Source: Paraburkholderia sp. CNPSo 3274 (GTDB lineage Bacteria > Pseudomonadota > Gammaproteobacteria > Burkholderiales > Burkholderiaceae). From it: a stretch of DNA of 61,575 nt. Made by a program: the position numbers and the translations under genes. The stretch covers positions 1 to 61,575 of the forward strand of contig NZ_JAMBPR010000054.1 of assembly GCF_024206475.1 (NCBI RefSeq). The letters run 5' to 3'. Positions 16,732 to 25,071 of this stretch are shown here, one piece after another (position 1 is the first letter of the stretch; every line of letters starts with the position of its first letter). The notes beneath the pieces were generated by a model. That model saw only the letters and a program-made list of their open reading frames with translations. It made no database searches and was not told where the DNA came from.

Positions 16732-17061
16732 TCAGCTACCCGAATACAGGTTGCAGAAGCTCACCGGCCCGACACACGTCGTGTGCGGTGCGCCGGCGTC
16801 ACTTGTGCCCTGCATGGGCGCGCCCATGCCGCTGGGTTCCTGCTGTTGGTGTTGTGCCTTCATATGCGCGACTTGCTGCTCGGATATAGGGCTCACGTCG
16901 GGATACGAGCTATCGGTCACGAATTGCGAGCCGTTGGCCTGTGCTTCGATCAACTGTTCGCGCACCTGGGCACGCGTGAGTCCCTGCGCGGACGCAGTGG
17001 ATACAGCGCCAATGCAAGCCGTCACGACGAGCACGGCGAAAAGCGGGCGGCGGATGATCAT
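16732..17061 (-). CDS. DUF4148 small exported protein
   Basis: This 109-residue protein has a clear signal peptide (residues 1-25, 'FAVLVVTACIGAVSTASAQG') followed by the DUF4148 pattern 'LTRAQVREQLIEAQANG' and a Tyr-Pro motif. DUF4148 proteins are abundant in Burkholderiales; their function is unknown. The C-terminus is rich in Gln, Gly and Pro and ends with two cysteines that could form a disulfide. The start at 17061 is supported by AGGAG 6 nt upstream, so an earlier in-frame ATG is rejected. It is monocistronic, with a hairpin terminator after it. Confidence 0.85.
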   Translation of the reverse strand: MIIRRPLFAVLVVTACIGAVSTASAQGLTRAQVREQLIEAQANGSQFVTDSSYPDVSPISEQQVAHMKAQHQQQEPSGMGAPMQGTSDAGAPHTTCVGPVSFCNLYSGS

Positions 17062-17191
17062 TTCGAACTCCTGATGAAATAGCATGGTTCGGCGACCGGC
17101 GGGAGCACGGTCGAATCAACGGAGACTGCAATGGGTATACCGCTGCGGGTGGGCTGCTATTCCCGTGGAGTTGTAACGGCGGGGTGATTTT

Positions 17192-17761
17192 CTACGTGAG
17201 CTGCACCTGGAGCCAATGCGGCAGACCCGCGCCGATCAGGCTGACCCCAACGAGCGCGAGCGCGCCGGCAAGGAGAAGAACGAGCGGACTGACCCGCGTT
17301 CTGAGCAGCACGCAAAGCGACACGACGGCAATTGCCTTCGCGGGAATGCCGCCGTTGAGCGACTTGAGCAGCACCCAGCCCGCCGCGAGCATCATGCCGG
17401 CCGCGATGGGGCGCAGGCCGCGCTCGAGCGCCAACTGCCATGCTGCGCCCTGATAGCGACCCCAGATATGCGTGACGCCATAGATGAGGATGCCGGTTGG
17501 CAGCAAGAGCGCGGCGGTCGCCACGAGCGCGCCCCAGAACCCGGCAACCTGCCAGCCGATCAACGTGACGAGCAGCGAACCCGGGCCCGGCGCCATGCGC
17601 GAAATCGCGAAGTCGGCGGCGAATTGCGAATGCGTCATCCACGGATGCACTTCCACGACCTGACGCTGGATCTCCGCGACGATCGCCTGGCCGCCTCCGA
17701 TTGTCACGAGCGAAAGTGGCGCGAAAATGGCGGCTAGCTGACGGAGCAGGCGTGCATTCAT
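17192..17761 (-). CDS. Chromate transporter, short-chain CHR subunit (second)
   Basis: This 189-residue integral membrane protein is one half of a two-gene chromate/anion transporter. The CHR-domain signature glycine motif is visible near the N-terminus ('PLSLVTIGGGQAIVAEIQRQ'), followed by 'ISRMAPGPGSLLVTLIGWQV' and five to six hydrophobic helices. Single-domain CHR proteins (SCHR) work as pairs of oppositely oriented subunits, in contrast to fused ChrA. The ATG at 17761 overlaps the stop of the first subunit (ATGA), so the two are translationally coupled. Substrate could be chromate or another oxyanion. No regulator is adjacent. Confidence 0.88.
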   Translation of the reverse strand: MNARLLRQLAAIFAPLSLVTIGGGQAIVAEIQRQVVEVHPWMTHSQFAADFAISRMAPGPGSLLVTLIGWQVAGFWGALVATAALLLPTGILIYGVTHIWGRYQGAAWQLALERGLRPIAAGMMLAAGWVLLKSLNGGIPAKAIAVVSLCVLLRTRVSPLVLLLAGALALVGVSLIGAGLPHWLQVQLT

Positions 17762-18330
17762 CGCGCACCCCGGCGGATCGCCGCGTATTCGTAGAGCACG
17801 CTCACGGCGCCGCCTGTCACGACCACCCACACCAGCGACAAACGCAGAATGCCGATCGCAAGAAAGGTCGCTGCCATGAGCAGCAGCGGAAGCACTTGCC
17901 GCCGCACGCGCCGTGCGGTGACGACCCCCATCGACAGCGACAATCCCGTGGCCGCCGCCGCGGCGCCAGCGATCAGAATCTGCGTGAGCGGATGGAAGAT
18001 GAGCGCGCCAACCACGCTGCCAATGACGACGATCAGACACGCGGGCGGCACGACGATGCCCGTTACGGCCACGGCGGCGCCACGCCAACCCAGCAGCCGA
18101 TGCCCGATCCAGATCGCCATGTTCTTCACGTTGATACCGGGCAGCGCCTGCGAGATGGCGAGCCCGTCGAGAAAGTCCTCTTCGCTGATCCAGTGGCGAT
18201 CCTGGACGAATTCGCGCAACAGCCAGCCGCTCAAACCGCCGCCAAAGCTCGTCAAGCCAATGCGGCTGAATATCAGAAAGAGTCCGAACAGCGTGGGGCG
18301 CGGCGAGGCGTTTGGCGTGGAAGCAGTCAC
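17758..18330 (-). CDS. Chromate transporter, short-chain CHR subunit (first)
   Basis: This 190-residue CHR-domain membrane protein is the upstream partner of the gene at 17192-17761. It shows the family motifs 'FSRIGLTSFGGGLSGWLLRE' and 'ISQALPGINVKNMAIWIGHR' and about six membrane segments. The split organisation, with both halves intact and overlapping by 4 nt, is the normal SCHR arrangement and not a frameshifted single gene. Chromate efflux gives resistance in characterised members; the real substrate here is inferred only from the family. Confidence 0.88.
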   Translation of the reverse strand: MTASTPNASPRPTLFGLFLIFSRIGLTSFGGGLSGWLLREFVQDRHWISEEDFLDGLAISQALPGINVKNMAIWIGHRLLGWRGAAVAVTGIVVPPACLIVVIGSVVGALIFHPLTQILIAGAAAAATGLSLSMGVVTARRVRRQVLPLLLMAATFLAIGILRLSLVWVVVTGGAVSVLYEYAAIRRGAR

Positions 18331-18640
18331 AGGGATGACGGAAAGCGGGTGATGCCGAACAGTTCGGCTATCGTCGCGTGCGGCCTTTCTTTCCGGTTTC
18401 AGCGCGAGTGAGTCTGTCTTTTACCGGTATTCGAATGGGCAGCGCGGCAACGGTCGTCGAAATTATAGCGCCGCGACACTTGTGACGCGGCGCGGTCAGC
18501 GGCGCGCGGTCACGCAAAATTCAGCGCGAGGTCAGGGCCGCTATGATGGTCGGACTCGCAGCGGCTCGATCGCTGTAATTACGCTGTCCGCCGCGTGGCT
18601 CCTGGCGTGACGTGAACAAAACGCCTTGTCGCCATTGCTC
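18331..18640. other. Divergent intergenic region, chr operon / esterase
   Basis: This 310-nt gap separates divergent starts. An imperfect inverted repeat at 18468-18493 (GCGCCGCG and CGCGGCGC around an interrupted CAC/GTG core) is the only clear structure; it could be an operator or a hairpin. An AATTATAG motif beside it is a possible -10 element. No gene is seen. Confidence 0.45.
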
Positions 18641-19744
18641 ATGCCCAGGAAAAAGACCAGCGTCTGGCTCAAAGGTCTCGAACTGCTCACCCGCATGAGC
18701 GCACCGCGACCGAAGAAAAAGACCGCCGCACGCAAAACGGCGCCCGCAAAGGCCGCGCCGGTCGCGAGGCCGGTAGCCAAACCGGCGAGGCGAGCTGGGA
18801 GGGCGCACGTGGGGCGTGCGCAACCGTTGGGCACGGCCGGCAGGTGGATCCGCTCCTATCATTCCGCGCCGCCCAGGGCCGGGCATCTCGTCAACCATCT
18901 CGCGTATGCGCTCTATTTGCCCGCCGGCGCGGCCACGGCCAATGGCACGCCGCTCGTGGTCATGCTGCACGGCTGCAAGCAGACGGCGGAGTCGTTCGCC
19001 GCGGGCACGCGGGTTTGCCGGCTGGCGGATCGCGCAGGCTTCGCCGTGCTGCTTCCCGAGCAGGCGAAAACGGCGCACGCACAGCGATGCTGGCACTGGC
19101 ATGGCGATCATGCGCAGTCGGAGGCGCCAGCGGTCACCTCGCTCGTCGATGCTATCGTGCGCGAGCACGGATTCGATCGCGAGTGCGTCTACCTGGCGGG
19201 TATCTCGGCGGGAGCGGGTCTCGCGTCCGTGCTCGCCATGCGCTATCCGTGGCGCTTCGCCGCCGTGGGCCTGCACTCGGGGCCGGTTTTCGGTGCGGCC
19301 AGTTCCACGATGAGCGCGATGAACGTCATGCGCCACGGCAGCCGCGAAGACCCGGTGCATCTGGTCGATGCCGCTCTCGACGTCGCCGCCCATCCCGGTG
19401 TGCCGGCCTTCATCGTGCAAGGCGAAATCGACGCGGTCGTGGCCAGGCGCAACGCCGAGCAGCTCGGCATGCAGTTCGCGCGCGTCAACCGGCTGCTCGA
19501 CACGCAGGGCGATTTGCGGGTTGGAGAGATCCGGACCTATAGCCGCGACGCGGTGGCGTACACCGACTATGTCAAGTCGGGCAGGCTCGTCGTGCGAGTG
19601 TGTGTCGTTCGAGGGCTCGGGCATGCATGGAGCGGCGGCGACCCGCGCGAAGCGTTTCATTCGGACCGAGGCCCCGACGCGATGGCGATGATGTGGCAGT
19701 TCTTCCGGCGGCAGCGCCGAAGTGCGGCAGGTGAAATGGCGTGA
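18641..19744 (+). CDS. PHB depolymerase/LpqC-family esterase
   Basis: This 367-residue alpha/beta-hydrolase belongs to the esterase_phd (LpqC) family that includes poly(3-hydroxybutyrate) depolymerases and feruloyl esterases. The oxyanion segment 'LVVMLHGCKQTAESFA', the nucleophile S189 in 'GISAGAG' and the late histidine in 'GLGHAWSGG' are visible. The first 65 residues form a very basic Lys/Ala/Pro-rich tail resembling histone H1-like phasin or DNA-binding tails. There is no obvious signal peptide, which suggests an intracellular enzyme acting on PHB granules or small esters. The ATG at 18641 is preferred over an in-frame TTG 15 nt upstream. It converges on the broken MFS gene. Confidence 0.82.
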   Translation: MPRKKTSVWLKGLELLTRMSAPRPKKKTAARKTAPAKAAPVARPVAKPARRAGRAHVGRAQPLGTAGRWIRSYHSAPPRAGHLVNHLAYALYLPAGAATANGTPLVVMLHGCKQTAESFAAGTRVCRLADRAGFAVLLPEQAKTAHAQRCWHWHGDHAQSEAPAVTSLVDAIVREHGFDRECVYLAGISAGAGLASVLAMRYPWRFAAVGLHSGPVFGAASSTMSAMNVMRHGSREDPVHLVDAALDVAAHPGVPAFIVQGEIDAVVARRNAEQLGMQFARVNRLLDTQGDLRVGEIRTYSRDAVAYTDYVKSGRLVVRVCVVRGLGHAWSGGDPREAFHSDRGPDAMAMMWQFFRRQRRSAAGEMA

Positions 19745-19752
19745 GTGGGGCG

Positions 19753-20872
19753 TTAGCCCTCGTTTGCGCGGCGCACTCTCGCTGGGAGCAGCATGGCCGC
19801 CGCGAAGCACAGAAGATGCAGCCCGCAGAGGGCCGCAAACGCCAGCAGGAATTGCCGCGGTTCGGCAGTGGAGGAACTCGGCACTGCCAGGGAAACGGCG
19901 ATGGAGATGAGCGTGGTCGCGACCGGGCCGCCAATTCTCTGCGCGATATTCAACGCGGTGTTCGCCACCGGAAGCCGTGCTTTCGGCATCCGGGCATACG
20001 CGGCGGAAATCGAAGGAATACTAATGGTTCCTTGACCCACGCCCGCGATAAACAGGCTGGCCAACGCGAGGCCGGTGGAGAACGAGTTGCCGGTCATCCA
20101 CAGGAACGGCAGCGTGGCGACTAGCGCCAGCAGCGCCCCGCCTGCCGCGAGCGCGCGGCAGCCCAGCCGCTCGGTGAGAAAGCCCATGCAGGCGAACGAA
20201 GCCATCATGCCCGCGCCCGTCGCCGCGAGAAGCCAGCCCGCATGCGCGGCGCTCAAGCCGCAGCCTGCTATGAGGTAGAGCGGAACGGCAAGCTGCCGTC
20301 CATACATGATGCCGTTGGCGAAGAATTGCGTGATGGCGGGAACCGCGAACATCCGGTCCGCAAAGAGGCGCACGTCGATGAGCGCCGACGTTGGCTGGCG
20401 TACCGAGTGCCACACGAATCCCGCGAGCAGCACGGCGCCGGCTAGCAGAAGCCCCGCGCCTTCGGCGTGCATGGCGCTCTGGAATCCATAGATGAGCGCG
20501 GCGAGCCCAGGCGAGATCAAGGCAAAGCCCGCGAAATCGAAGCGGCGCCTTTGCGGTTGACCGGCGTCGGGCGCGAGCAAGAGCGTGGCCAGCGTGACGC
20601 CGAGTATGCCGACAGGCACGTTGATCAAAAAGAGCCAGGGCCACGCCGCCCGCGCCAGCACGGAGCGCCATGGCCAGCAGGTAGCCGCTCATGATCCACT
20701 GCGTCGTGGCAACGGGCGAGTGGAGCGCATGGGCGATGGCCGAGAGGGAGACGTTGACGAGTGTCGAGTCCATCTGCGCCATGAACGAGCCGATGGAGAC
20801 GACCACGGCGACCTTCCAGACGGACGGGGGAATCCGGCTGGCGGGACCGCTGCGCTCACGCGTCCCGCTCAT
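19753..20872 (-). pseudogene. Broken DHA2-type (EmrB/QacA) MFS exporter
   Basis: The reading frame starting at ATG 20872 encodes the normal N-terminus of a 14-helix drug exporter ('SIGSFMAQMDSTLVNVSLSA', then 'TTQWIMSGYLLAMA') and then goes out of frame near 20675. The family continues in another frame from about 20661 ('WPWLFLINVPVGILGV') to the stop at 19753. Helices 3-5 with the intervening signature loop are missing: about 60 plus 300 residues remain of the usual roughly 500. This is an internal deletion with a frameshift, so the gene is almost certainly inactive. It begins with a 4-nt overlap with the MarR gene, showing it was once co-transcribed with its regulator. Confidence 0.85.
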
Positions 20873-21297
20873 CGTTCGGCCAGCCTTCTGATGATGTTGC
20901 CCGCCTTGAAGAGCATGGCGCGTTCGTCTTCGTCGAGCTCCGCGATGGCTTGCGACAGCCACAGTTGCTTCGCGTCGCGGGTCTTCTTGCGCAGTTGCTT
21001 GCCCTTTTGCGTCAGCTCGATGAGCAACTGACGGCCGTCGGTCGCGTGTGGCGTACGCGTGACGAGGGCCATTTCCTCGAGCGCCGCGACGGTGGCGCCC
21101 ATCGACTGGGGCCGCATGCCTTCGGCGCGCGCGAGCGCGGCAATCGTGGCGGGTCCGTCGTTGGTCAGCCGCGACATGACGACGGACTCGGTCATCGAAA
21201 GGGCGCCCGCATGCGACTCGTTGCGGGTGCGCCGCACGAGCATGCCGATCGCCTGCATGAAGTCGATGACGGCGGGTTCAGCGGTTTTGGCAGACAT
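20869..21297 (-). CDS. MarR-family transcriptional regulator
   Basis: This 142-residue winged-helix regulator has the MarR recognition segment ('AALARAEGMRPQSMGATVAA') and the wing ('LVTRTPHATDGRQLLIELTQ'), with dimerisation helices at both ends. It is intact and is followed, with ATGA overlap, by a broken MFS exporter that would have been its regulated target. A 32-bp perfect palindrome sits 48 nt upstream of its start, toward the divergent DUF1479 gene, and is the likely operator. MarR proteins usually repress their own operon and release DNA on binding small phenolic compounds. Confidence 0.9.
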   Translation of the reverse strand: MSAKTAEPAVIDFMQAIGMLVRRTRNESHAGALSMTESVVMSRLTNDGPATIAALARAEGMRPQSMGATVAALEEMALVTRTPHATDGRQLLIELTQKGKQLRKKTRDAKQLWLSQAIAELDEDERAMLFKAGNIIRRLAER

Positions 21298-21344
21298 GGC
21301 GATCCACGCGGATTCGGGTGGGGTACATCATCGAATGATGAAGA

Positions 21345-21376
21345 TAAACAGCTAAACTTGCAAGTTTAGCTGTTTA
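21345..21376. promoter_or_regulatory. 32-bp perfect palindrome, probable MarR operator
   Basis: The half-site TAAACAGCTAAACTTG is followed directly by its exact reverse complement, with the centre between 21360 and 21361. It is AT-rich in an otherwise GC-rich region and lies between the divergent MarR and DUF1479 genes. A second small inverted repeat (CATCAT-CGA-ATGATG) lies at 21326-21340. Placement and symmetry fit an operator for the MarR dimer. Confidence 0.8.
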
Positions 21377-21485
21377 AAATTTGAAGACCCGAGGAGAGGG
21401 ATGCCAAACGGCTAACGTCAGGCGTGCGCCATTGAGGCGTATGCTTGCCGTCAAACGACGGCATTCAACCCCGATGGAGACACGC

Positions 21486-22739
21486 ATGGCGGCACTTCAA
21501 ATCGACGATGTCCCGGCCGCGATCCGGCAGGCCAAGAACATGTTGCGCGCGCAACTGCCGAACTATCGCGAAGTGTTCGAAGACGTCGCGCAGGCCATTG
21601 GCGAAGAAGCGCGGCACATTGCCCGGCTGCGCGAGGCGGGCGAGGCCGTGATTCCGGAAATCGCGTTCGCCGACATTGCGGCGCAGCGCGTGAGCGCCGA
21701 GGCGCTCGCGCTCGTGAAAGCGCGCGGCGCCTGTGTGATCCGTCGCGTCTTCGAACCGGAGCAGGCTGCGCGCTGGGATGCCGAAATTGCCGACTACGTG
21801 GCGCGCAACGATCTCGACGCGCGCGCCGCCCAGCGCGCGGCGCAGCGCAATGCCCTGCCGCCGGAAGCGAGCCGCCCGCTGATCTATGGCGTTTACTGGT
21901 CGAGGCCGCAGGTGCAGGCCCGCGAGTCCGCCGAACTCACGGCCGCGCGCGTCTTCCTCAACCGCCTGTGGCGCCACGAGAGCGAAGGGCGCGTGCATTT
22001 CGATCCTGATGTCGTGCCCGTATACGCCGACCGGCTGCGGCGTCGGCCGCCCGGGACGAGCGCGCCCGGCCTCGCAGCGCATTGCGATGGCGGCGCGGTC
22101 GAGCGCTGGGTCGACGAGAATTTCCGCCAGGTCTATCGCCACGTGTTCTCGGGCGACTGGCGGCGCTACGACCCATTCGACGGCGCGTACCGCACGCACG
22201 CGAGTGAGATTCCTTCGCGCGTGGCCTCTTCGATGTTCCGCACCTTCCAGGGTTGGACCGCGCTCACGCCGCAGGGCCCCGGCGACGGCACGCTGCAGAT
22301 CGTGCCCATCGCCAATGCCATGGCGTACGTCCTCTTGCGCGCGCTGCAGGACGACGTGGCCGAGGACGACCTGTGTGGCGCGCAGCCGGGCCGTGGGCTG
22401 CCGATCCGCCCCGAGTGGCATGCGCCGCTGTGCGATGCGCTGACATCGATTCCTCAGATGCAGGCCGGCGACGCCGTGTTCTGGCACTGCGACGTGATTC
22501 ACTCCGTGGAAGACGAGCACCGCGGCAGCGGCTACAGCAACGTGATGTACATTCCGGCCACACCGGGTTGCGCGAAAAACGACGCTTATTTGCAGCGCCA
22601 GTTGCCGAGCTTCCTCGAAGGCCGCAGCCCGCCCGACTTTCCCGCCGAGCATATCGAAGCCGATTTGTCGGATCGGGCGGGCGTGGCCGATCTCACGCCG
22701 CTCGGCCGCACCCAGCTCGGCTTGCGCGGCGTGGCATGA
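21486..22739 (+). CDS. DUF1479 (YbiU-like) putative non-heme iron dioxygenase
   Basis: This 417-residue protein belongs to the DUF1479 family, which has a 2-oxoglutarate/Fe(II)-dioxygenase-like fold. A candidate metal-binding histidine-aspartate pair is in 'GLAAHCDGGAVERW', and a later candidate histidine is in 'AVFWHCDVIHSVEDEH'. The substrate is unknown. ATG 21486 is chosen because GGAGA lies just upstream (21476-21480); an alternative ATG is at 21474. The gene faces away from MarR across the 32-bp palindrome, so MarR may control it. Family members occur in bacteria and fungi. Confidence 0.82.
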   Translation: MAALQIDDVPAAIRQAKNMLRAQLPNYREVFEDVAQAIGEEARHIARLREAGEAVIPEIAFADIAAQRVSAEALALVKARGACVIRRVFEPEQAARWDAEIADYVARNDLDARAAQRAAQRNALPPEASRPLIYGVYWSRPQVQARESAELTAARVFLNRLWRHESEGRVHFDPDVVPVYADRLRRRPPGTSAPGLAAHCDGGAVERWVDENFRQVYRHVFSGDWRRYDPFDGAYRTHASEIPSRVASSMFRTFQGWTALTPQGPGDGTLQIVPIANAMAYVLLRALQDDVAEDDLCGAQPGRGLPIRPEWHAPLCDALTSIPQMQAGDAVFWHCDVIHSVEDEHRGSGYSNVMYIPATPGCAKNDAYLQRQLPSFLEGRSPPDFPAEHIEADLSDRAGVADLTPLGRTQLGLRGVA

Positions 22740-22832
22740 CATACGCACATGACCCGCGCGTGTCGGTGCATCGATTCGCGTGCTTGCCTGTAAAAGCACG
22801 CGTATGGCATGCTGTGCGCCGATCAACCGGCC

Positions 22833-23885
22833 ATGACGACCATGGATTTCGCTTCGTCCGTCGCAACATATGGCGCCGACCTGTCGGGCCTCATTTGCGG
22901 TTTTCGCTTCACGCCCGGCCAGCCTGGTCAGCCCGTCACGTGCGACGACGTCCTCGACGCGCTGCGCCGCACGCACGAGAGCGGCGAGCCGCAAGCCGCG
23001 CGCGACGACACGTTTTACTGGTTGCACTTCAATCTCGCCCACGCCGCGGCGCAACCGTGGATGCGCGCGCATCTCGACGTGCCCGACGCCTTCTTCGAGA
23101 TGCTCGTGGAAGGCTCGCACTCCACGCGTATCGAACACGTGGACAACGGCCTGTTCGCTGTGGTCAACGACGTGATGTTCGATTTCGAACTCACGCCCTC
23201 GCAGATCGCGACGCTCTGGTCGTGCACGCACGAGCGCATTCTCGTCACGGCGCGCCTGAAGCCGCTGCGCTCCATCGACCGTCTGCGCGGCTATGTGCGC
23301 AACGGCGAGACGTTCCGCTCGCCGGCCGAGTTGCTCATCCACCTGATGCGCGACCAGGCCGACCTCATGGTGGAGATCGTGCGCCGCACGAGTGTCGACG
23401 TCGATCGCGCCGAGGACCAGTTTCTCGCCTCGCGCCGCTCTAAGAGCCGCCATGAACTCGCGGCCATGCGGCGCATCCTGGTGCGCCTGCAACGCATGCT
23501 CGCGCCGGAGCCGGGCTCGATTTTCCGTCTGCTCGCGCGCCCGCCGCGCTGGCTCCAGACACCCGACATGCAGGACCTGCGCGAGGCGACCGAGGAGTTC
23601 TCGCTCGTGCTGGGCGACATGGCCGGACTCGTCGAGCGCATCAAGCTCTTGCAGGAAGAAATTGCCGCGCGGCTCGAAGAGCAGAACAACCGCACGCTTT
23701 TCACGCTCACGCTCGTCACCGTGCTCGCGCTGCCTATCAACATCGTCGCGGGTTTCTTCGGCATGAACGTGGGCGGCATTCCGCTCGCGGAAAACCGCCA
23801 CGGCTTCTGGCTCATGGTGGTGCTGGTCGCGACCTTCACGGCGCTGCTGGGATGGTGGGTGTTCCGGCGGCGCGGCGACACCTGA
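22833..23885 (+). CDS. zntB: ZntB/CorA-family metal cation transporter
   Basis: This 350-residue protein has the long cytoplasmic N-terminal domain of CorA-type channels and two C-terminal membrane helices. The signature G310-M311-N312 ends helix 1 ('IVAGFFGMNVGGIPLAEN'). The sequence after GMN (VGGIPL) and the segment 'FYWLHFNLAHAAAQPWMRAH' are typical of the zinc transporter ZntB rather than magnesium CorA. A long coiled-coil stalk ('EEIAARLEEQNNRTLFTLTL') precedes the first helix. ZntB is a pentameric inner-membrane zinc transporter. The start is uncertain: ATG 22833 or 22842. No regulator or partner is adjacent. Confidence 0.85.
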   Translation: MTTMDFASSVATYGADLSGLICGFRFTPGQPGQPVTCDDVLDALRRTHESGEPQAARDDTFYWLHFNLAHAAAQPWMRAHLDVPDAFFEMLVEGSHSTRIEHVDNGLFAVVNDVMFDFELTPSQIATLWSCTHERILVTARLKPLRSIDRLRGYVRNGETFRSPAELLIHLMRDQADLMVEIVRRTSVDVDRAEDQFLASRRSKSRHELAAMRRILVRLQRMLAPEPGSIFRLLARPPRWLQTPDMQDLREATEEFSLVLGDMAGLVERIKLLQEEIAARLEEQNNRTLFTLTLVTVLALPINIVAGFFGMNVGGIPLAENRHGFWLMVVLVATFTALLGWWVFRRRGDT

Positions 23886-23962
23886 GGCTTTCGGGGGCGC
23901 GGCCGGCTTGCCGGGCGCGCGCTATATACTAGGCGCTCGAAATTCCTGTTTGAGCGCATGCC

Positions 23963-24946
23963 ATGACCGTTCCCTCGTCGATGCCCGAGGCCGTGCCGCC
24001 CGTAAGCGAAGCCGCGTGCGCCGGGGTGCGGGAGCAGGGCGCCGACCCGAGCGGACCGTTGCGCTCGCACGATCTGCGTTTTCGCTCGTCGCCGGGCACG
24101 CCGCCGCGGATCCGTTGCTCGACGGCCTGTTGCGGCTCGTCGCGGCGCATTTCGGCGTGGCGGCAGCCTGCGTGGTGCCCGGCGCGGCACCCGCTGAGCG
24201 TGGGCTGGCTGCAGGCGTCGACGAAACGCTCTCCGAGGCGCTGCGCGCGCTTGCGCATGGCTCAGGCGCCAGCGGGGCGCGTGAGCCGCTCATCGTGCCC
24301 GATATCGCTGAAGATCCTGCCTGGCGCAACGTGCTCCCGCCACGGACGAATCTGCACTGCATGCCGAACTCGAAGCGTTGCGCGAGCACGAACGCCTGCT
24401 CGCGCATGCCATCGCGGGCAGCGGCAGGGGCATCTGGGACCGCGACGTGGTGACCGGCGAGATCCGCTATTCGGTGGGCTGGAAGGCGATACTCGGCTAC
24501 GAGGAGCACGAGCTGACGAGCCGCATCGAAGACAGCTATCTGCGGCTGCATCCTGACGACCGCGACTATGTGAAGGCCGCGATGCAGGCGCATTTCGACG
24601 GCCGTACGCCCACTTACGAGGTCGAGCATCGCATTCGTTGCAAGGACGGCCTGTCCGTGGTCGTGCCGATCATGCGCAGCGCGCACCCGTGCGCGTCGCG
24701 GCTCATGACCTTGCCGCGGCTGCAGATCCACTTGTAGCGGATGGCGCGCAAAGCGTCGCACGGCGCATTCAGGAGCGCTTCGCGGCGCAGCCGCTTGGCG
24801 TAGAGGGCGATGTGGCGCTTACCGTGAGCATCGGCATCACGCTCATGAGTGCCGCCGACATGAGCGCCGAAGCCGCGCTCACGCGCAGTGACTTCGCGCT
24901 CTACCGCGCGAAAAAGGGCGGCCGTAACCGCATCGAATGCGCATGA
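23963..24946 (+). pseudogene. Decayed GAF-PAS-GGDEF diguanylate cyclase
   Basis: Pieces of a signalling protein appear in successive frames. ATG 23963 begins a short intact lead. A GAF-like segment follows in a second frame (about 24070-24345, 'LLRLVAAHFGVAAACVVPGA' to 'VPDIAEDPAWRNVLPP'). A PAS domain lies in a third frame (24345-24640, 'GYEEHELTSRIEDSYLRLHP'). The tail of a GGDEF domain lies in a fourth segment (to 24946, 'VSIGITLMSAADMSAEAALT', 'ALYRAKKGGRNRIE'). The GG[DE]EF motif itself and the first half of that domain are deleted. At least three lesions are needed, so the gene is dead. It stands next to the intact EAL gene and may have been its partner. Confidence 0.82.
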
Positions 24947-25071
24947 AGTGCGCTCACGTTAGCTGACCTTCGCGTGCGCCGGGCATCGCGCGCGCCCGCC
25001 GCCAGCGCGTTGGTGTATGTTGGCGTCATACCGTAGCCGCCCCCCATGACGGCCCCGGTGCGGAGGACGCA

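Noticed and set aside
17192..18330. Chromate transporter as a frameshifted single gene
   Set aside because: Both halves have their own start, intact CHR motifs and a 4-nt overlap, which is the regular short-chain CHR organisation.
20021..20692. The long extension of the MFS N-terminal frame as a genuine novel protein
   Set aside because: After the MFS helices the frame turns into an Arg-rich translation, while MFS homology resumes in another frame. Deletion and frameshift explain it better.
21465..23801. A 778-codon minus-strand frame covering the DUF1479 and ZntB genes
   Set aside because: It runs across two well-supported plus-strand genes and an intergenic gap, has His/Arg-rich composition and no recognisable domain.
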